This document shows positions 52,588 to 61,416 of a DNA stretch of 64,000 nucleotides, piece by piece. The first letter of the stretch is position 1. Each line of letters opens with the position of its first letter. Under the pieces are notes generated by a model. That model was not told the origin of the DNA, ran no database searches, and worked only from the letters and a program-made list of their open reading frames with translations. This DNA comes from an uncultured Clostridia bacterium (GTDB lineage: Bacteria > Bacillota > Clostridia > TANB77 > CAG-508). The stretch lies in contig CAJUSU010000004.1 in assembly GCA_910589185.1 (NCBI GenBank), positions 24,085-88,084 of the forward strand. Reading direction: 5' to 3'. The translations under genes were made by a program, and so were the position numbers.

Positions 52588-53844
52588 ATGGCTAGTTACA
52601 TAATAGAAGGAGGCAGAAGATTAGAAGGAGAAGTTAGTGTATCTGGTTCTAAAAATGCCTCATTACCAATTATAGCTGCAACAATTCTAAATCCAAATAT
52701 TACTAAGCTATATAATATACCAAACATTCATGATACACAAATTACATTAGAGATTTTAAAATATTTAGGTTGCAAGCTTAAGAAAAATCATGGTAAAATA
52801 GAAATCAACAGCAAAAATATTGACAAAAGAGAGATTCCAGAGCATTTAATGAATCAGATGCGTTCAACAGTAGTGTTAGCAGGAGCAATCTTAGGAAGGT
52901 TCAAAGAAGCGAAGTTTTCTTATCCAGGAGGGTGTGACATAGGTGCAAGACCAATTGATTTACATTTAAGGGCATTTAAAAAATTAGGAATAAATATTGT
53001 GGAAGACTCTGGATTTATTACATGTAAGTGTGATAAAATAATAGGGGCAAATATCGATTTAGATTTCCCGAGTGTCGGAGCTACTGAAAACATTATATTA
53101 GCAGCGATTTATGCAGAAGGAGTTACACAAATTACAAATGCTGCTATGGAACCAGAGATAGTAGATTTGGCAAAATGCTTAAACAAAATGGGAGCTAAAA
53201 TAGAAGGAGCAGGAACTAATATTATTACAATTACAGGAGTAGAAAAACTAAAAAGTATTAGCTACACTGTAATGGAAGATAGAATTGAAGCAGGAACTTT
53301 ATTATGTGCTGGTGCGATTACTGGCGGTGATATTACATTAAGGTATAGAACACCAGAGCATATTACTCCAATTATTCATAAATTAGAAGAAGCAGGGTGT
53401 CAAATTCAAATAGAAAAGGGAAAAGTACATTTAAGAGCAAATAGAAAACTAAAAGCAGTAGATATCAAAACTCTACCATATCCAGGTTTCCCAACAGATA
53501 TGCAATCTGTATTTGCAAGTACTTTAACAACTGCGAAGGGAACCTCCATGATAATTGAAAACATTTTTGAAAATCGCTATCGTTATGTAGCAGAACTCAA
53601 GAAAATGGGAGCTAAAATTGCAATTGAAGGAAAAACAGCTGTGATAAAAGGCGTTAGAAGATTATCAGGAGCGAAAGTAAAAAGCACAGACTTAAGAGGT
53701 GGAGCTTGTTTAGTATTAGCAGGATTAGCTGCAAGAGGAACTACGATAGTTACGAATATAGAGTACATTTTAAGAGGATATGAAAACCTAGACGAGAAAT
53801 TAAGAAGCTTAGGAGCTAAGATATCAGTTAATAAAGAGGAATAA
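52588..53844 (+). CDS. murA: UDP-N-acetylglucosamine 1-carboxyvinyltransferase
   Basis: A 418-aa enolpyruvyl transferase, the first committed step of peptidoglycan synthesis. Signatures: GSKNASLPI (residues 20-28), the active-site loop YPGGCDIGARPIDLH (about 112-126, Cys intact so fosfomycin-sensitive in principle), and LRGGACLVLAGLAARG (about 370-385). RBS AAAGGG. First gene of the division cluster. Confidence 0.96.
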   Translation: MASYIIEGGRRLEGEVSVSGSKNASLPIIAATILNPNITKLYNIPNIHDTQITLEILKYLGCKLKKNHGKIEINSKNIDKREIPEHLMNQMRSTVVLAGAILGRFKEAKFSYPGGCDIGARPIDLHLRAFKKLGINIVEDSGFITCKCDKIIGANIDLDFPSVGATENIILAAIYAEGVTQITNAAMEPEIVDLAKCLNKMGAKIEGAGTNIITITGVEKLKSISYTVMEDRIEAGTLLCAGAITGGDITLRYRTPEHITPIIHKLEEAGCQIQIEKGKVHLRANRKLKAVDIKTLPYPGFPTDMQSVFASTLTTAKGTSMIIENIFENRYRYVAELKKMGAKIAIEGKTAVIKGVRRLSGAKVKSTDLRGGACLVLAGLAARGTTIVTNIEYILRGYENLDEKLRSLGAKISVNKEE

Positions 53845-53889
53845 GTAAGAATAGATACAAATTAAAATAAAAAAGAAAGGAAGAGGTCA

Positions 53890-54999
53890 ATGAAAAATCG
53901 AGCAAAAGAAAAAAACAAAAAGATAGATACAAAAGATAAAAATATATTGAATTTAGACAATGAGATTATTATTGGCATTAAGTCTCTTCCAAAGGTTCAA
54001 AAAAATACAAAACAATCACAAGAAAAAAAGAAAAAAAATAATCCAAACAAAACTGAAAATTCAAAGAAAAAAAAGGCAAATAATAGAACTAAGCAAGGAG
54101 TTATACAGGAAAATAGAAAAAGAAAGGCTAAAAAGAAAATACAAAATGATGATGTAGAATTAAGATTAGGAATAGAAGATGAAATTTATAAAGAAACAAG
54201 CAAGAAAAAGCAAGTTAAGAAAAAGCCAAAATTAACGCCAAAGCAACAAGAAATAGCAAGAAAAAAAAGAAAAATTATATTTAGATTAATAAAATGGACA
54301 AGCTTAGTGGTATTACTAATTGGGGGAGGAATTTATTTTCTATTATCATCATTTTTCAATATTCATAATATTGTCGTTATAGGAAACGAAAAGATTACGC
54401 AAGAAATGATTATTAGTTTATCAGGAATAGAATTAGAAGAAAATACTTTTAAAGTTTCAAAAAGTAAAGTAGAACAAGCTATCAAGACAAATGCCTACAT
54501 AGATAGTGTAAAAATAAAGAGAAAATTACCAGAAACAATAGAAATTCAAATAACAGAGAGAAAACCAGTATATATGTTGACATTAGGAAATGCTTATGTT
54601 TACATGAACACACAAGGCTACTTGCTAGAGATATCTTTAGAAAAGTTGAAAGCACCAATTATTACAGGAATATTAACACCAGAAGAACAAATACAAGAGG
54701 GAAATCGTTTGTGTCCAGAAGACTTACAAAAGCTAAGTAGTGTAATTCAAATTATGGATTCTGCAAACAATAATGAGATAGGGGAACTAATTACTAAAAT
54801 TAATATATCAGATAAACAAAATTACATATTAGAATTAAAATCCGAAAAGAAAAATGTTCATTTAGGGGATACCTCAAATCTTAGTACGAAAATGCTTTAT
54901 ATTAAAAAGGTATTACAAAATGAAAAGAAAAAAGAAGGAGACATTTTTGTTAATACTGATTTGAGCACTAAGGGAGCTATTTTTAGAGAAAAAGTATAA
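53890..54999 (+). CDS. ftsQ: Cell-division protein FtsQ/DivIB
   Basis: A 369-aa divisome protein. The cytoplasmic N-terminus (1-125) is extremely Lys-rich, longer than usual. A membrane helix lies at about 137-155 (WTSLVVLLIGGGIYFLLS). The POTRA domain begins IHNIVVIGNEKITQEMIISL (about 158-177), followed by the FtsQ/DivIB region PETIEIQITERKPVYML. RBS AAAGGAAGAGG. Confidence 0.9.
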   Translation: MKNRAKEKNKKIDTKDKNILNLDNEIIIGIKSLPKVQKNTKQSQEKKKKNNPNKTENSKKKKANNRTKQGVIQENRKRKAKKKIQNDDVELRLGIEDEIYKETSKKKQVKKKPKLTPKQQEIARKKRKIIFRLIKWTSLVVLLIGGGIYFLLSSFFNIHNIVVIGNEKITQEMIISLSGIELEENTFKVSKSKVEQAIKTNAYIDSVKIKRKLPETIEIQITERKPVYMLTLGNAYVYMNTQGYLLEISLEKLKAPIITGILTPEEQIQEGNRLCPEDLQKLSSVIQIMDSANNNEIGELITKINISDKQNYILELKSEKKNVHLGDTSNLSTKMLYIKKVLQNEKKKEGDIFVNTDLSTKGAIFREKV

Positions 55000-55012
55000 G
55001 AAAGGAAGAATT

Positions 55013-55726
55013 ATGAAGAAAAAACAAATTGCTATCACACTAGGGGTAATGTGTTTTATTTTAACAATGTCTATTGCAATTCAAATTAGAACGGTAACAA
55101 GTAGTAATTCAACAGCAAGTCAATCTCTTATTAATAATGGACTAAGAGATGAAGTACTAAGATGGAAAGAAAGATATGATAATGCCTATCAAGAACTACT
55201 AGAATCAGAAAAACAATTGACACAAATAAGGGAAAAAGCTACACAAAATAACACAACTGCTAATGCCAAGCAAGAACAAATTAAAGAAAATAATATGTTA
55301 CTAGGTACTGTAGAAGTAAAAGGTGGAGGATTAGAAATTATGTTAGCAGATAACAATGCTGCAGCTACAAATTTAATTGATCCGAGTATGGTACTAGTAC
55401 ATTATGATGATTTACTTCAGGTAGTAAATGCTTTAAACAATGCAGGAGCAGAGGCTATTTCCATTAATGGACAAAGAGTGATTACCACTACAGCGATTAC
55501 TTGTGAGGGAAATGTAATTAAAGTAAATGGGGAAAAGATTAGCTCACCATTTACGATTAAAGCAATTGGCTCACAAGGATTACTATTAGGCGCTATGACA
55601 ATGGCAGGGGGATACTTAGACAATTTAGAAAGTTGGGGAGTTATTGTGAATGTAAAAACCGTAGATGACATTACAATAGAAAAATACAATGGAATTATTA
55701 GCTATAAGTATGTCAAAAATAAATAA
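55013..55726 (+). CDS. DUF881-family division-cluster protein
   Basis: A 237-aa protein with a membrane helix at residues 7-24 and a coiled coil at about 44-90. The DUF881 core contains LDPSMVLVHYDDLLQVVNAL-like and AGAEAISINGQRVI (about 143-156). It is paralogous to the next gene. DUF881 genes sit before sbp and ftsA/Z in many Firmicutes. Function unknown. Confidence 0.9.
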   Translation: MKKKQIAITLGVMCFILTMSIAIQIRTVTSSNSTASQSLINNGLRDEVLRWKERYDNAYQELLESEKQLTQIREKATQNNTTANAKQEQIKENNMLLGTVEVKGGGLEIMLADNNAAATNLIDPSMVLVHYDDLLQVVNALNNAGAEAISINGQRVITTTAITCEGNVIKVNGEKISSPFTIKAIGSQGLLLGAMTMAGGYLDNLESWGVIVNVKTVDDITIEKYNGIISYKYVKNK

Positions 55727-55751
55727 TTGTGAAGTAGGGAGATAGAAAGAT

Positions 55752-56459
55752 TTGAAAAAAGAAAAGAAAAATCAAATTGTTATGACAATTATTATTGGAG
55801 CTGTGTGTGTTGTGTTTTTTGCAGTTATGTTTATGCAATTTAAAACGATAGAAGAAACAGATATTACAGCTATTGAAAATATGAGAGAAGCAGATTTAAG
55901 AACAGCCATTTCAGAATGGAAAGGAAAATATGAAGATACACAAAAGCAGTTAGAATCTAATCGAAAATCTGTACAAGAATATCAACAAACAATTGACAAA
56001 AATGGAGAAGCGTCTGAATTAATTGATAAAGATCTAGCAGAATCAAATATGTTATTAGGAAAAACAGATGTAACAGGTGAGGGAGTCATTGTAACGTTGA
56101 CTAATACTCAAGAATGTGTAATCGAATACTCTCATTTATTAGAATTAGTAAATGAATTAAGATATGCAGGAGCAGAGGCTATTTCTATTAATGATGCACG
56201 TGTTGTAACAACAACAGATATAACGCAAATTAATAGTAGAATGCAGGTAAGTGGACAAAGAGTTGCCTCGCCATATGTTATTAAAGCAATTGGAAATCAA
56301 ACTTATTTATCTAGTACATTAAGCTTAAAGGATAGTGGATTTATTGACAGATATAAAGCTAGTGGAATGGATATCAAGTTAGAAAAAGGAAATAATGTTA
56401 AAATTTTAAAATATAACGGAGAAATGAAAGTTAAGTATATGAAGGAGGTTGAAAAATAA
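55752..56459 (+). CDS. DUF881-family division-cluster protein
   Basis: A 235-aa paralogue of the preceding protein. It starts at TTG 55752 behind AGGGAG. A membrane helix lies at residues 7-28, a coiled coil at about 40-80, and the core AGAEAISINDARVVTTTDI (about 137-155). The tandem pair is common in Clostridia. Confidence 0.9.
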   Translation: MKKEKKNQIVMTIIIGAVCVVFFAVMFMQFKTIEETDITAIENMREADLRTAISEWKGKYEDTQKQLESNRKSVQEYQQTIDKNGEASELIDKDLAESNMLLGKTDVTGEGVIVTLTNTQECVIEYSHLLELVNELRYAGAEAISINDARVVTTTDITQINSRMQVSGQRVASPYVIKAIGNQTYLSSTLSLKDSGFIDRYKASGMDIKLEKGNNVKILKYNGEMKVKYMKEVEK

Positions 56460-56461
56460 TT

Positions 56462-56839
56462 ATGATTTTTATTGCTATCGTTGTTGGATGTATTTTAGGA
56501 GCTATTATTGGAATTTATGCGCCAATGGTACCATATACCTATTCTGGGTATCTAGCTATTGCAATTATTGCTGCTCTAGATTCTGTATTTGGTGGAATTG
56601 CTTCTACTTTAAATAAGCAATTTGACTTAAAAATATTTGTATCAGGTTTTTTTGGGAATGCTATTTTATCTATGATACTTACTTATTTAGGACAAAAATT
56701 AAATGTAGATATTTACTTAGCAGCAATCGTTGTATTTGTAGGAAGAATGTTTAATAATTTGGCAATTATTAGGAGATATTATTTAGAGAAATGGACCAAC
56801 TGTAAGGAAAAATTAAAGACTGAGAAAACAGAACAATAA
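56462..56839 (+). CDS. sbp: Small basic membrane protein of the division cluster (DUF1290)
   Basis: A 125-aa membrane protein. It has three to four helices and the core YSGYLAIAIIAALDSVFGGI (about residues 22-41), with the Lys-rich tail seen in SBP proteins. It lies 2 bp after the DUF881 pair and before ftsA. Function is unknown in the family. Confidence 0.9.
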   Translation: MIFIAIVVGCILGAIIGIYAPMVPYTYSGYLAIAIIAALDSVFGGIASTLNKQFDLKIFVSGFFGNAILSMILTYLGQKLNVDIYLAAIVVFVGRMFNNLAIIRRYYLEKWTNCKEKLKTEKTEQ

Positions 56840-56919
56840 AAGCTAATTTTCAACATTTTAGATAATTGTAAGACATTACGGAAACCTTTGAAACGACTGA
56901 AAATGACAATGTTTCAACC

Positions 56920-56952
56920 ATATTACAAAAATATTACAAAATTATTACGAAG
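56920..56952 (+). promoter_or_regulatory. Phased repeats resembling WalR boxes upstream of ftsA
   Basis: ATATTACAAAA (56920-56930), ATATTACAAAA (56931-56941) and TTATTACGAAG (56942-56952) recur at an 11-bp period, ending 3 bp before the -35. Hexamers ATTACA-N5-ATTACA equal TGTAAT-N5-TGTAAT on the other strand, the WalR consensus. The same arrangement precedes the pilus operon. Confidence 0.6.
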
Positions 56953-56955
56953 CAC

Positions 56956-56984
56956 TTGACTTTTTTTATAAAATGTAATATTCT
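56956..56984 (+). promoter_or_regulatory. Promoter of ftsAZ
   Basis: TTGACT (56956-56961), 17 bp, TATTCT (56979-56984). The leader is about 80 nt. Confidence 0.6.
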
Positions 56985-57068
56985 TTACACTGAATTAGGG
57001 AACATCTTTATAAAGAAGTATAACGAATGACAAACAATTTAAGGGAAGCAAGGATGGAGGAACAAATT

Positions 57069-58298
57069 TTGGCAATTGGAGATATAATTGTAGGAATTGA
57101 CATTGGAACCTCAAAAGTTAGTTTAGTAATAGGAGAGGTTAATAATTTTAATCAAATTGAAGTCATTTGTACAGCTAGCCATAGATGTAAAGGAATCCAA
57201 AAAGGAAAAATAATTAATGAAAATGAAATTGCTTCCTGCATTAATAAGTTAATTAAGGAAGCGGAAACAGATGCTAATTTAAAAATCAATTCAGCTTATG
57301 TTACTATTCCAGGAAAATATGTTACCATCGTACAAAATAGTATTTCAAAAGAAGCAAAAGATAAGTATGCAGGAATTTCTGCTAAAGATGTAATAGCCAC
57401 GATTATGCAAGCAAAAGATATAGACGTTCCAGAAGGAAAGCAAATTATAGACATTGTAGAAAATCAATTTATTTTAGAAAATGGAAAGAAAGTATCAGAT
57501 CCAATAGGAAATTTAAGTGGAAGTTTTACTTTGAAGGCACAAGTCATCTTAGCAGATAAGGACTATATGCGACAAATTGCTTCTATTTTTAGAAAGGCAA
57601 ATTTAGACATTGATGGATTAGTTCCAGTTACTCTAGCAGAAAGAAGTTTAGCTTTAGATACAAATGAATTAAATGATAATGTGATGTTATTAGATATTGG
57701 AGCAGGCAACACAGATATAGGAGTATTTGAGGGCTCTAATTTTATTTATACAAATACAATAGCACTAGGAGGAGACAACATTACTAAGGACATTGCATTG
57801 GTATTAAATATTTCAGAAGAAGAAGCGGACAAGCTAAAAAAGCAATATGGACTTGCTCTTAAGTCTTTTATAGATAATGACAATGAGATTTTGCTTACAA
57901 CATATAAAGAAGACGAAGGAAAAAAGGTCATCAGAAGTTCAGAATTAATAGCGGTTATGGAAGCTAGAATTGAAGAAATTTTTTCTTTAGTAAATAAAGA
58001 TATCACAACACAAGGAATAAAACCTAGAATCAATAATGTTATATTAACAGGGCAAGGGGTTACAAATATTAATAAAAGTGATGTAGCAGGCAAAATTATT
58101 TTAAATATTCCAGTTAAGATTGCAACAGGACGATTAATTAGTATTGTAAGACCAGAATACAGAACAGCATATAGTTTAGTAAGATATGTAGCTTCAAGAC
58201 CATTTGCTAAAACTGTAGGAAGTAGTATAGATTCTGATTCAGAAGAAGGATTTTTTAAAACTCTTATAGAAAGAGTAAAAGAATTTTTCTATTCGTAA
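57069..58298 (+). CDS. ftsA: Cell-division protein FtsA
   Basis: A 409-aa actin-like membrane tether for FtsZ. The frame is open from ATG 57027, with another ATG at 57054. TTG 57069 is preceded by GGAGG (57056-57060) at an ideal 8-nt spacing, giving MAIGDIIVGIDIGTSKVSLVI, the normal FtsA N-terminus, so I prefer it. The phosphate-binding GIDIGTSKV, the DIGAGNTDIG loop (about 211-220) and a C-terminal amphipathic helix (LIERVKEFFYS) are present. Confidence 0.93.
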   Translation: MAIGDIIVGIDIGTSKVSLVIGEVNNFNQIEVICTASHRCKGIQKGKIINENEIASCINKLIKEAETDANLKINSAYVTIPGKYVTIVQNSISKEAKDKYAGISAKDVIATIMQAKDIDVPEGKQIIDIVENQFILENGKKVSDPIGNLSGSFTLKAQVILADKDYMRQIASIFRKANLDIDGLVPVTLAERSLALDTNELNDNVMLLDIGAGNTDIGVFEGSNFIYTNTIALGGDNITKDIALVLNISEEEADKLKKQYGLALKSFIDNDNEILLTTYKEDEGKKVIRSSELIAVMEARIEEIFSLVNKDITTQGIKPRINNVILTGQGVTNINKSDVAGKIILNIPVKIATGRLISIVRPEYRTAYSLVRYVASRPFAKTVGSSIDSDSEEGFFKTLIERVKEFFYS

Positions 58299-58391
58299 GA
58301 TTTTAATTTTGCAGAATTTAGTGAAGCTAAATTCTACGTTCATACAAGGTAACAAATACCGTAAAAAAAGAAATGGGAGGAAAAGAACTTT

Positions 58392-59522
58392 ATGATTATG
58401 GAAAATAACATGGATGAAAACACAATGCCAATGATAGATGGAACAGCGACCATCAAAGTAATCGGTGTAGGTGGAGCAGGAAATAATGCTGTAAATAGAA
58501 TGGTAGAGTCAGGAATTAAAAATGTAGAATTTATAGCAGTAAATACAGATAGACAAGCACTAGTACTTTCAAAAGCAGCATCAAAAATCCAAATTGGTGA
58601 AAAAATCACAAGAGGTTTAGGAGCAGGAGCCAACCCAGATATCGGTGCACAAGCAGCAGAAGAAAGCAAAACAGAAATTACAGAAGCACTACGTGGAGCT
58701 GATATGGTATTTGTTACAGCTGGAATGGGTGGAGGAACAGGAACAGGAGCAGCACCTATTGTAGCAGCAGCTGCCAAAGAAATGGGAATTTTAACAATTG
58801 GTGTAGTAACAAAACCATTCACATTTGAAGGTAAGAAAAGATTATCACAAGCAGAACGCGGAATCGAAAGCTTAAAAGGAAAAGTAGATACACTAGTAGT
58901 TATTCCGAATGATAAATTATTACAAATTATTGATCGCAAGACATCTATAGTAGAAGCTTTCAAAATGGCAGATGATGTTTTAAGACAAGGTGTACAAGGT
59001 ATTTCAGACCTAATTGCAATCCCAGGATTAGTAAACTTAGACTTTGCAGATGTTAAAACAATTATGCTAAACACAGGAATGGCACATATGGGTATTGGTA
59101 GAGCATCAGGAGAAAATAGAGCAGAAGATGCAGCAAAACAAGCTGTACAAAATCCATTGCTTGAAACTTCTATTGAAAGCGCAAGAGGAATTATTATTAA
59201 CATCACAGGTGGTTCTAACTTAGGATTACATGAAGTTAATACTGCAGCTGAATTGATTCAACGTAGTGTTGATCCAGAAGCAAATATTATCTTTGGTGCA
59301 GTTATTGACGAAAGCTTAGATGAAGATTTAGTGATTACTGTTATCGCAACAGGATTTGACAAAGAAATCGGACCATTATCTGGAACTATTCCAGTAGGAG
59401 ACATCATTGACAAGGCATGGGATAAAAAATTGAATTCTATTCCAACAACAACTGATAGTAGCAACTCATCAGATAACTTAGATATTCCATCTTTTTTAAG
59501 AAAGAAACAAGGAATTAAATAA
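58392..59522 (+). CDS. ftsZ: Cell-division protein FtsZ
   Basis: A 376-aa tubulin-like GTPase that forms the division ring. Signatures: [17 protein letters not shown] (residues 21-37), the tubulin motif [12 protein letters not shown] (about 110-121), the T7 loop VNLDFADVK (about 215-223) and the C-terminal conserved peptide [10 protein letters not shown] (about 362-371) that binds FtsA. RBS GGGAGG. Confidence 0.97.
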   Translation: MIMENNMDENTMPMIDGTATIKVIGVGGAGNNAVNRMVESGIKNVEFIAVNTDRQALVLSKAASKIQIGEKITRGLGAGANPDIGAQAAEESKTEITEALRGADMVFVTAGMGGGTGTGAAPIVAAAAKEMGILTIGVVTKPFTFEGKKRLSQAERGIESLKGKVDTLVVIPNDKLLQIIDRKTSIVEAFKMADDVLRQGVQGISDLIAIPGLVNLDFADVKTIMLNTGMAHMGIGRASGENRAEDAAKQAVQNPLLETSIESARGIIINITGGSNLGLHEVNTAAELIQRSVDPEANIIFGAVIDESLDEDLVITVIATGFDKEIGPLSGTIPVGDIIDKAWDKKLNSIPTTTDSSNSSDNLDIPSFLRKKQGIK

Positions 59523-59540
59523 GAATTGAAATCAAAAAAG

Positions 59541-59571
59541 CACAAACTTTGAAAGAAGTTTGTGTTTTTTT
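59541..59571 (+). terminator. Terminator after ftsZ
   Basis: CACAAACTT (59541-59549) / AAGTTTGTG (59556-59564) with T-tract. Confidence 0.88.
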
Positions 59572-59621
59572 ATGTATTTTATCATAATTTGTAAATAAAA
59601 TCTTTTCTTCTCGTCCATAAT

Positions 59622-59654
59622 GTGACAGACTTTTCATTTCCTGAAGAGTATACT
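59622..59654 (+). promoter_or_regulatory. Possible spoIIG promoter with long spacer
   Basis: GTGACA (59622-59627), 21-bp spacer, TATACT (59649-59654). In Bacillus, spoIIG has a SigA promoter with an unusually long (22-bp) spacer activated by Spo0A. A degenerate Spo0A-box (TGTCACA on minus) covers the -35. Weak evidence. Confidence 0.4.
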
Positions 59655-59680
59655 TATAGCAGTTATGTATAAGAAGGAAA

Positions 59681-60619
59681 ATGAAAATGACAGTTTACTT
59701 AGATGTAGTCTTGTTGGAAAACCTATGCATGAATTATATCATTTTATTTGCTACAGGGTACTTAATGAAAATTAAGATGAAACAGTTAAGGCTAATAGTT
59801 TCTAGTATACTAGGAAGCATTTATGCCGTAATTGCATATTTAGAAATTCTACCTATATATTCTAGCTTTGGAATGAAAGTAGTTTTATCAATTTTAATGG
59901 TATATATTGCATTCAAACCGAAAGGAGTCAAAATACTTAGCAAACAATTAATCATATTTTATTTAACCTCATTTGTTTTTGGAGGCTGTGCTTTTGCGCT
60001 ACTTTATTTTGTAAGACCACAAGACATCTTAATGAGAAATGGAGTGTATGTAGGAACATATCCAATTAAGATAGCATTATTAGGAGGAATAGTAGGTTTT
60101 ATTATTACCTATGTTGCCTTTAGAATAGTAAAAACAAAATTACGTAGAAAAGATATTTTATATAATATTGAAATTACATTACAAGAAAAGAGACTAAAAG
60201 TAAAGGCAATGCTAGATACAGGAAATCTACTAAAGGATCCTATTTCTAAAATGCCAGTTATAGTAGTCGAAAAAGAACAATTATATTCGCTATTACCAAT
60301 TCAATTATTGGATCATATAGAGGAATGGATAGGAGGTGATGAGGAGTTTTTAAATCAAATAGAAGAAAAAGAACTAATAGCAAGGTTTCGTATCATTCCT
60401 TTTTCTTCTGTTGGAAAACAAAATGGATTGATGCTAGGCTTCAAAGCAGATCAAGTAGAAATTGAGAAAGAAGAGGGAACTCAAATAAGAAAAAATGTTA
60501 TTATTGGTATTTTTAATCAAAATTTAAGTAGAGACAAGAGATATAGTGCTTTGATAGGACTAGATTTACTAGAAGAAAGGAGTGAAAGTAATGAACTTAT
60601 TACAAATCCTAAAGGATAG
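59681..60619 (+). CDS. spoIIGA: Sigma-E processing peptidase SpoIIGA
   Basis: A 312-aa aspartic protease. The N-terminus is [20 protein letters not shown] followed by about five membrane helices (to residue about 155). The catalytic [12 protein letters not shown] (about 175-186) is intact, and [11 protein letters not shown] is near the end. It cleaves pro-SigE in the mother cell. The start could be ATG 59681 or 59687. It overlaps sigE by 29 bp. Confidence 0.93.
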   Translation: MKMTVYLDVVLLENLCMNYIILFATGYLMKIKMKQLRLIVSSILGSIYAVIAYLEILPIYSSFGMKVVLSILMVYIAFKPKGVKILSKQLIIFYLTSFVFGGCAFALLYFVRPQDILMRNGVYVGTYPIKIALLGGIVGFIITYVAFRIVKTKLRRKDILYNIEITLQEKRLKVKAMLDTGNLLKDPISKMPVIVVEKEQLYSLLPIQLLDHIEEWIGGDEEFLNQIEEKELIARFRIIPFSSVGKQNGLMLGFKADQVEIEKEEGTQIRKNVIIGIFNQNLSRDKRYSALIGLDLLEERSESNELITNPKG

Positions 60620-61323
60620 TATTAGTACTTTATATGTTAGATATATTGGAAATGAAGAAATAGAGAATCTTCCTATTTATTATATAGGAGGTAGCCAAAC
60701 TCTACCTCCTCCTATGACAAGTGAAGAGGAAGCAGAAGTCTTAGAAAAATTAGCTAGTGGAGATGAAAGTGTTAGACAAACATTAGTAGAGAGGAATTTA
60801 AGATTAGTCGTATACATTGCTAAGAAATTCGAAAATACAGGAGTTGGAATTGAAGACTTAATTTCAATAGGAACGATAGGATTAATGAAAGCAATTAATA
60901 CATTTAATACAGATAAAAAAATAAAATTAGCAACTTATGCCTCTAGATGCATTGAAAATGAAATTCTAATGTTCTTGAGAAGAAGCAATCGAATTAAAGG
61001 AGAAATCTCCATTGATGAACCATTAAATCAAGATGGAGATGGCAATGAATTATTATTATCAGATATATTAGGAACTGATCCAGATGTTACTTCCAGAAGA
61101 ATAGAGGACGAAGTAGATAAAAGTTTGCTCCGTGATTCTATTGAAAAATTAAATAATCGAGAAAGAAACATTATGGAGCTTCGCTTTGGTTTTATTAGTG
61201 GTACAGAAAAAACTCAAAAAGAGGTAGCTGATATGCTACGGTATTTCGCAAAGTTACATATCACGTTTAGAAAAGAAAATTATTAATAAAATGAAAAAAG
61301 AAATTATGAGCAAAACAGGATAA
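60591..61323 (+). pseudogene. sigE: RNA polymerase sigma-E, frameshifted in region 4
   Basis: Mother-cell sporulation sigma factor. ATG 60591 behind GAAAGGAG gives a pro-sequence, then [18 protein letters not shown] (about residues 28-45) as in SigE, and regions 2-3 ([32 protein letters not shown]). After KEVADML at codon 216 the frame changes: the product ends [15 protein letters not shown] at 61286. One base earlier (dropping the C at 61239) the sequence continues [18 protein letters not shown] to a stop at 61323, the standard region 4.2 helix. So a single extra C has broken the -35-binding helix. Corrected length is 243 aa, normal for SigE. It could be an assembly error. Confidence 0.88.
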
Positions 61324-61349
61324 ATGTCGAAAATAGTAGAGCGATAATC

Positions 61350-61378
61350 GAATACTTAAAACTCCTTTTGGAAATAAT
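61350..61378 (+). promoter_or_regulatory. Forespore-type (SigF/SigG-like) promoter for sigG
   Basis: GAATA (61350-61354), 15 bp, GGAAATAAT (61370-61378), matching GHATR-N15-GGHNANAHT. Transcription would start about 61385, past the 5' arm of the hairpin. Confidence 0.65.
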
Positions 61379-61411
61379 GAAAATAGTAAATTATTTTAAA
61401 AGGAGTTTTTT
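61358..61411 (+). promoter_or_regulatory. Hairpin masking the sigG ribosome-binding site
   Basis: AAAACTCCTTTT (61358-61369) pairs perfectly with AAAAGGAGTTTT (61398-61409), which contains the sigG Shine-Dalgarno AGGAG (61401-61405). A T-run follows, so it may also terminate the spoIIG transcript. Only transcripts coming through from sigE carry both arms. Confidence 0.75.
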
Positions 61412-61416
61412 CTAGA

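Noticed and set aside
58340..59206. 288-aa open frame on the minus strand over ftsZ
   Set aside because: It lies wholly antisense to ftsZ, has a shadow composition rich in Ser, Ala, Pro and Ile, no RBS and no recognisable domain.
61197..61260. Programmed frameshift in sigE
   Set aside because: No slippery heptamer, internal Shine-Dalgarno or stimulatory hairpin is seen at the C insertion; error or mutation is more likely.
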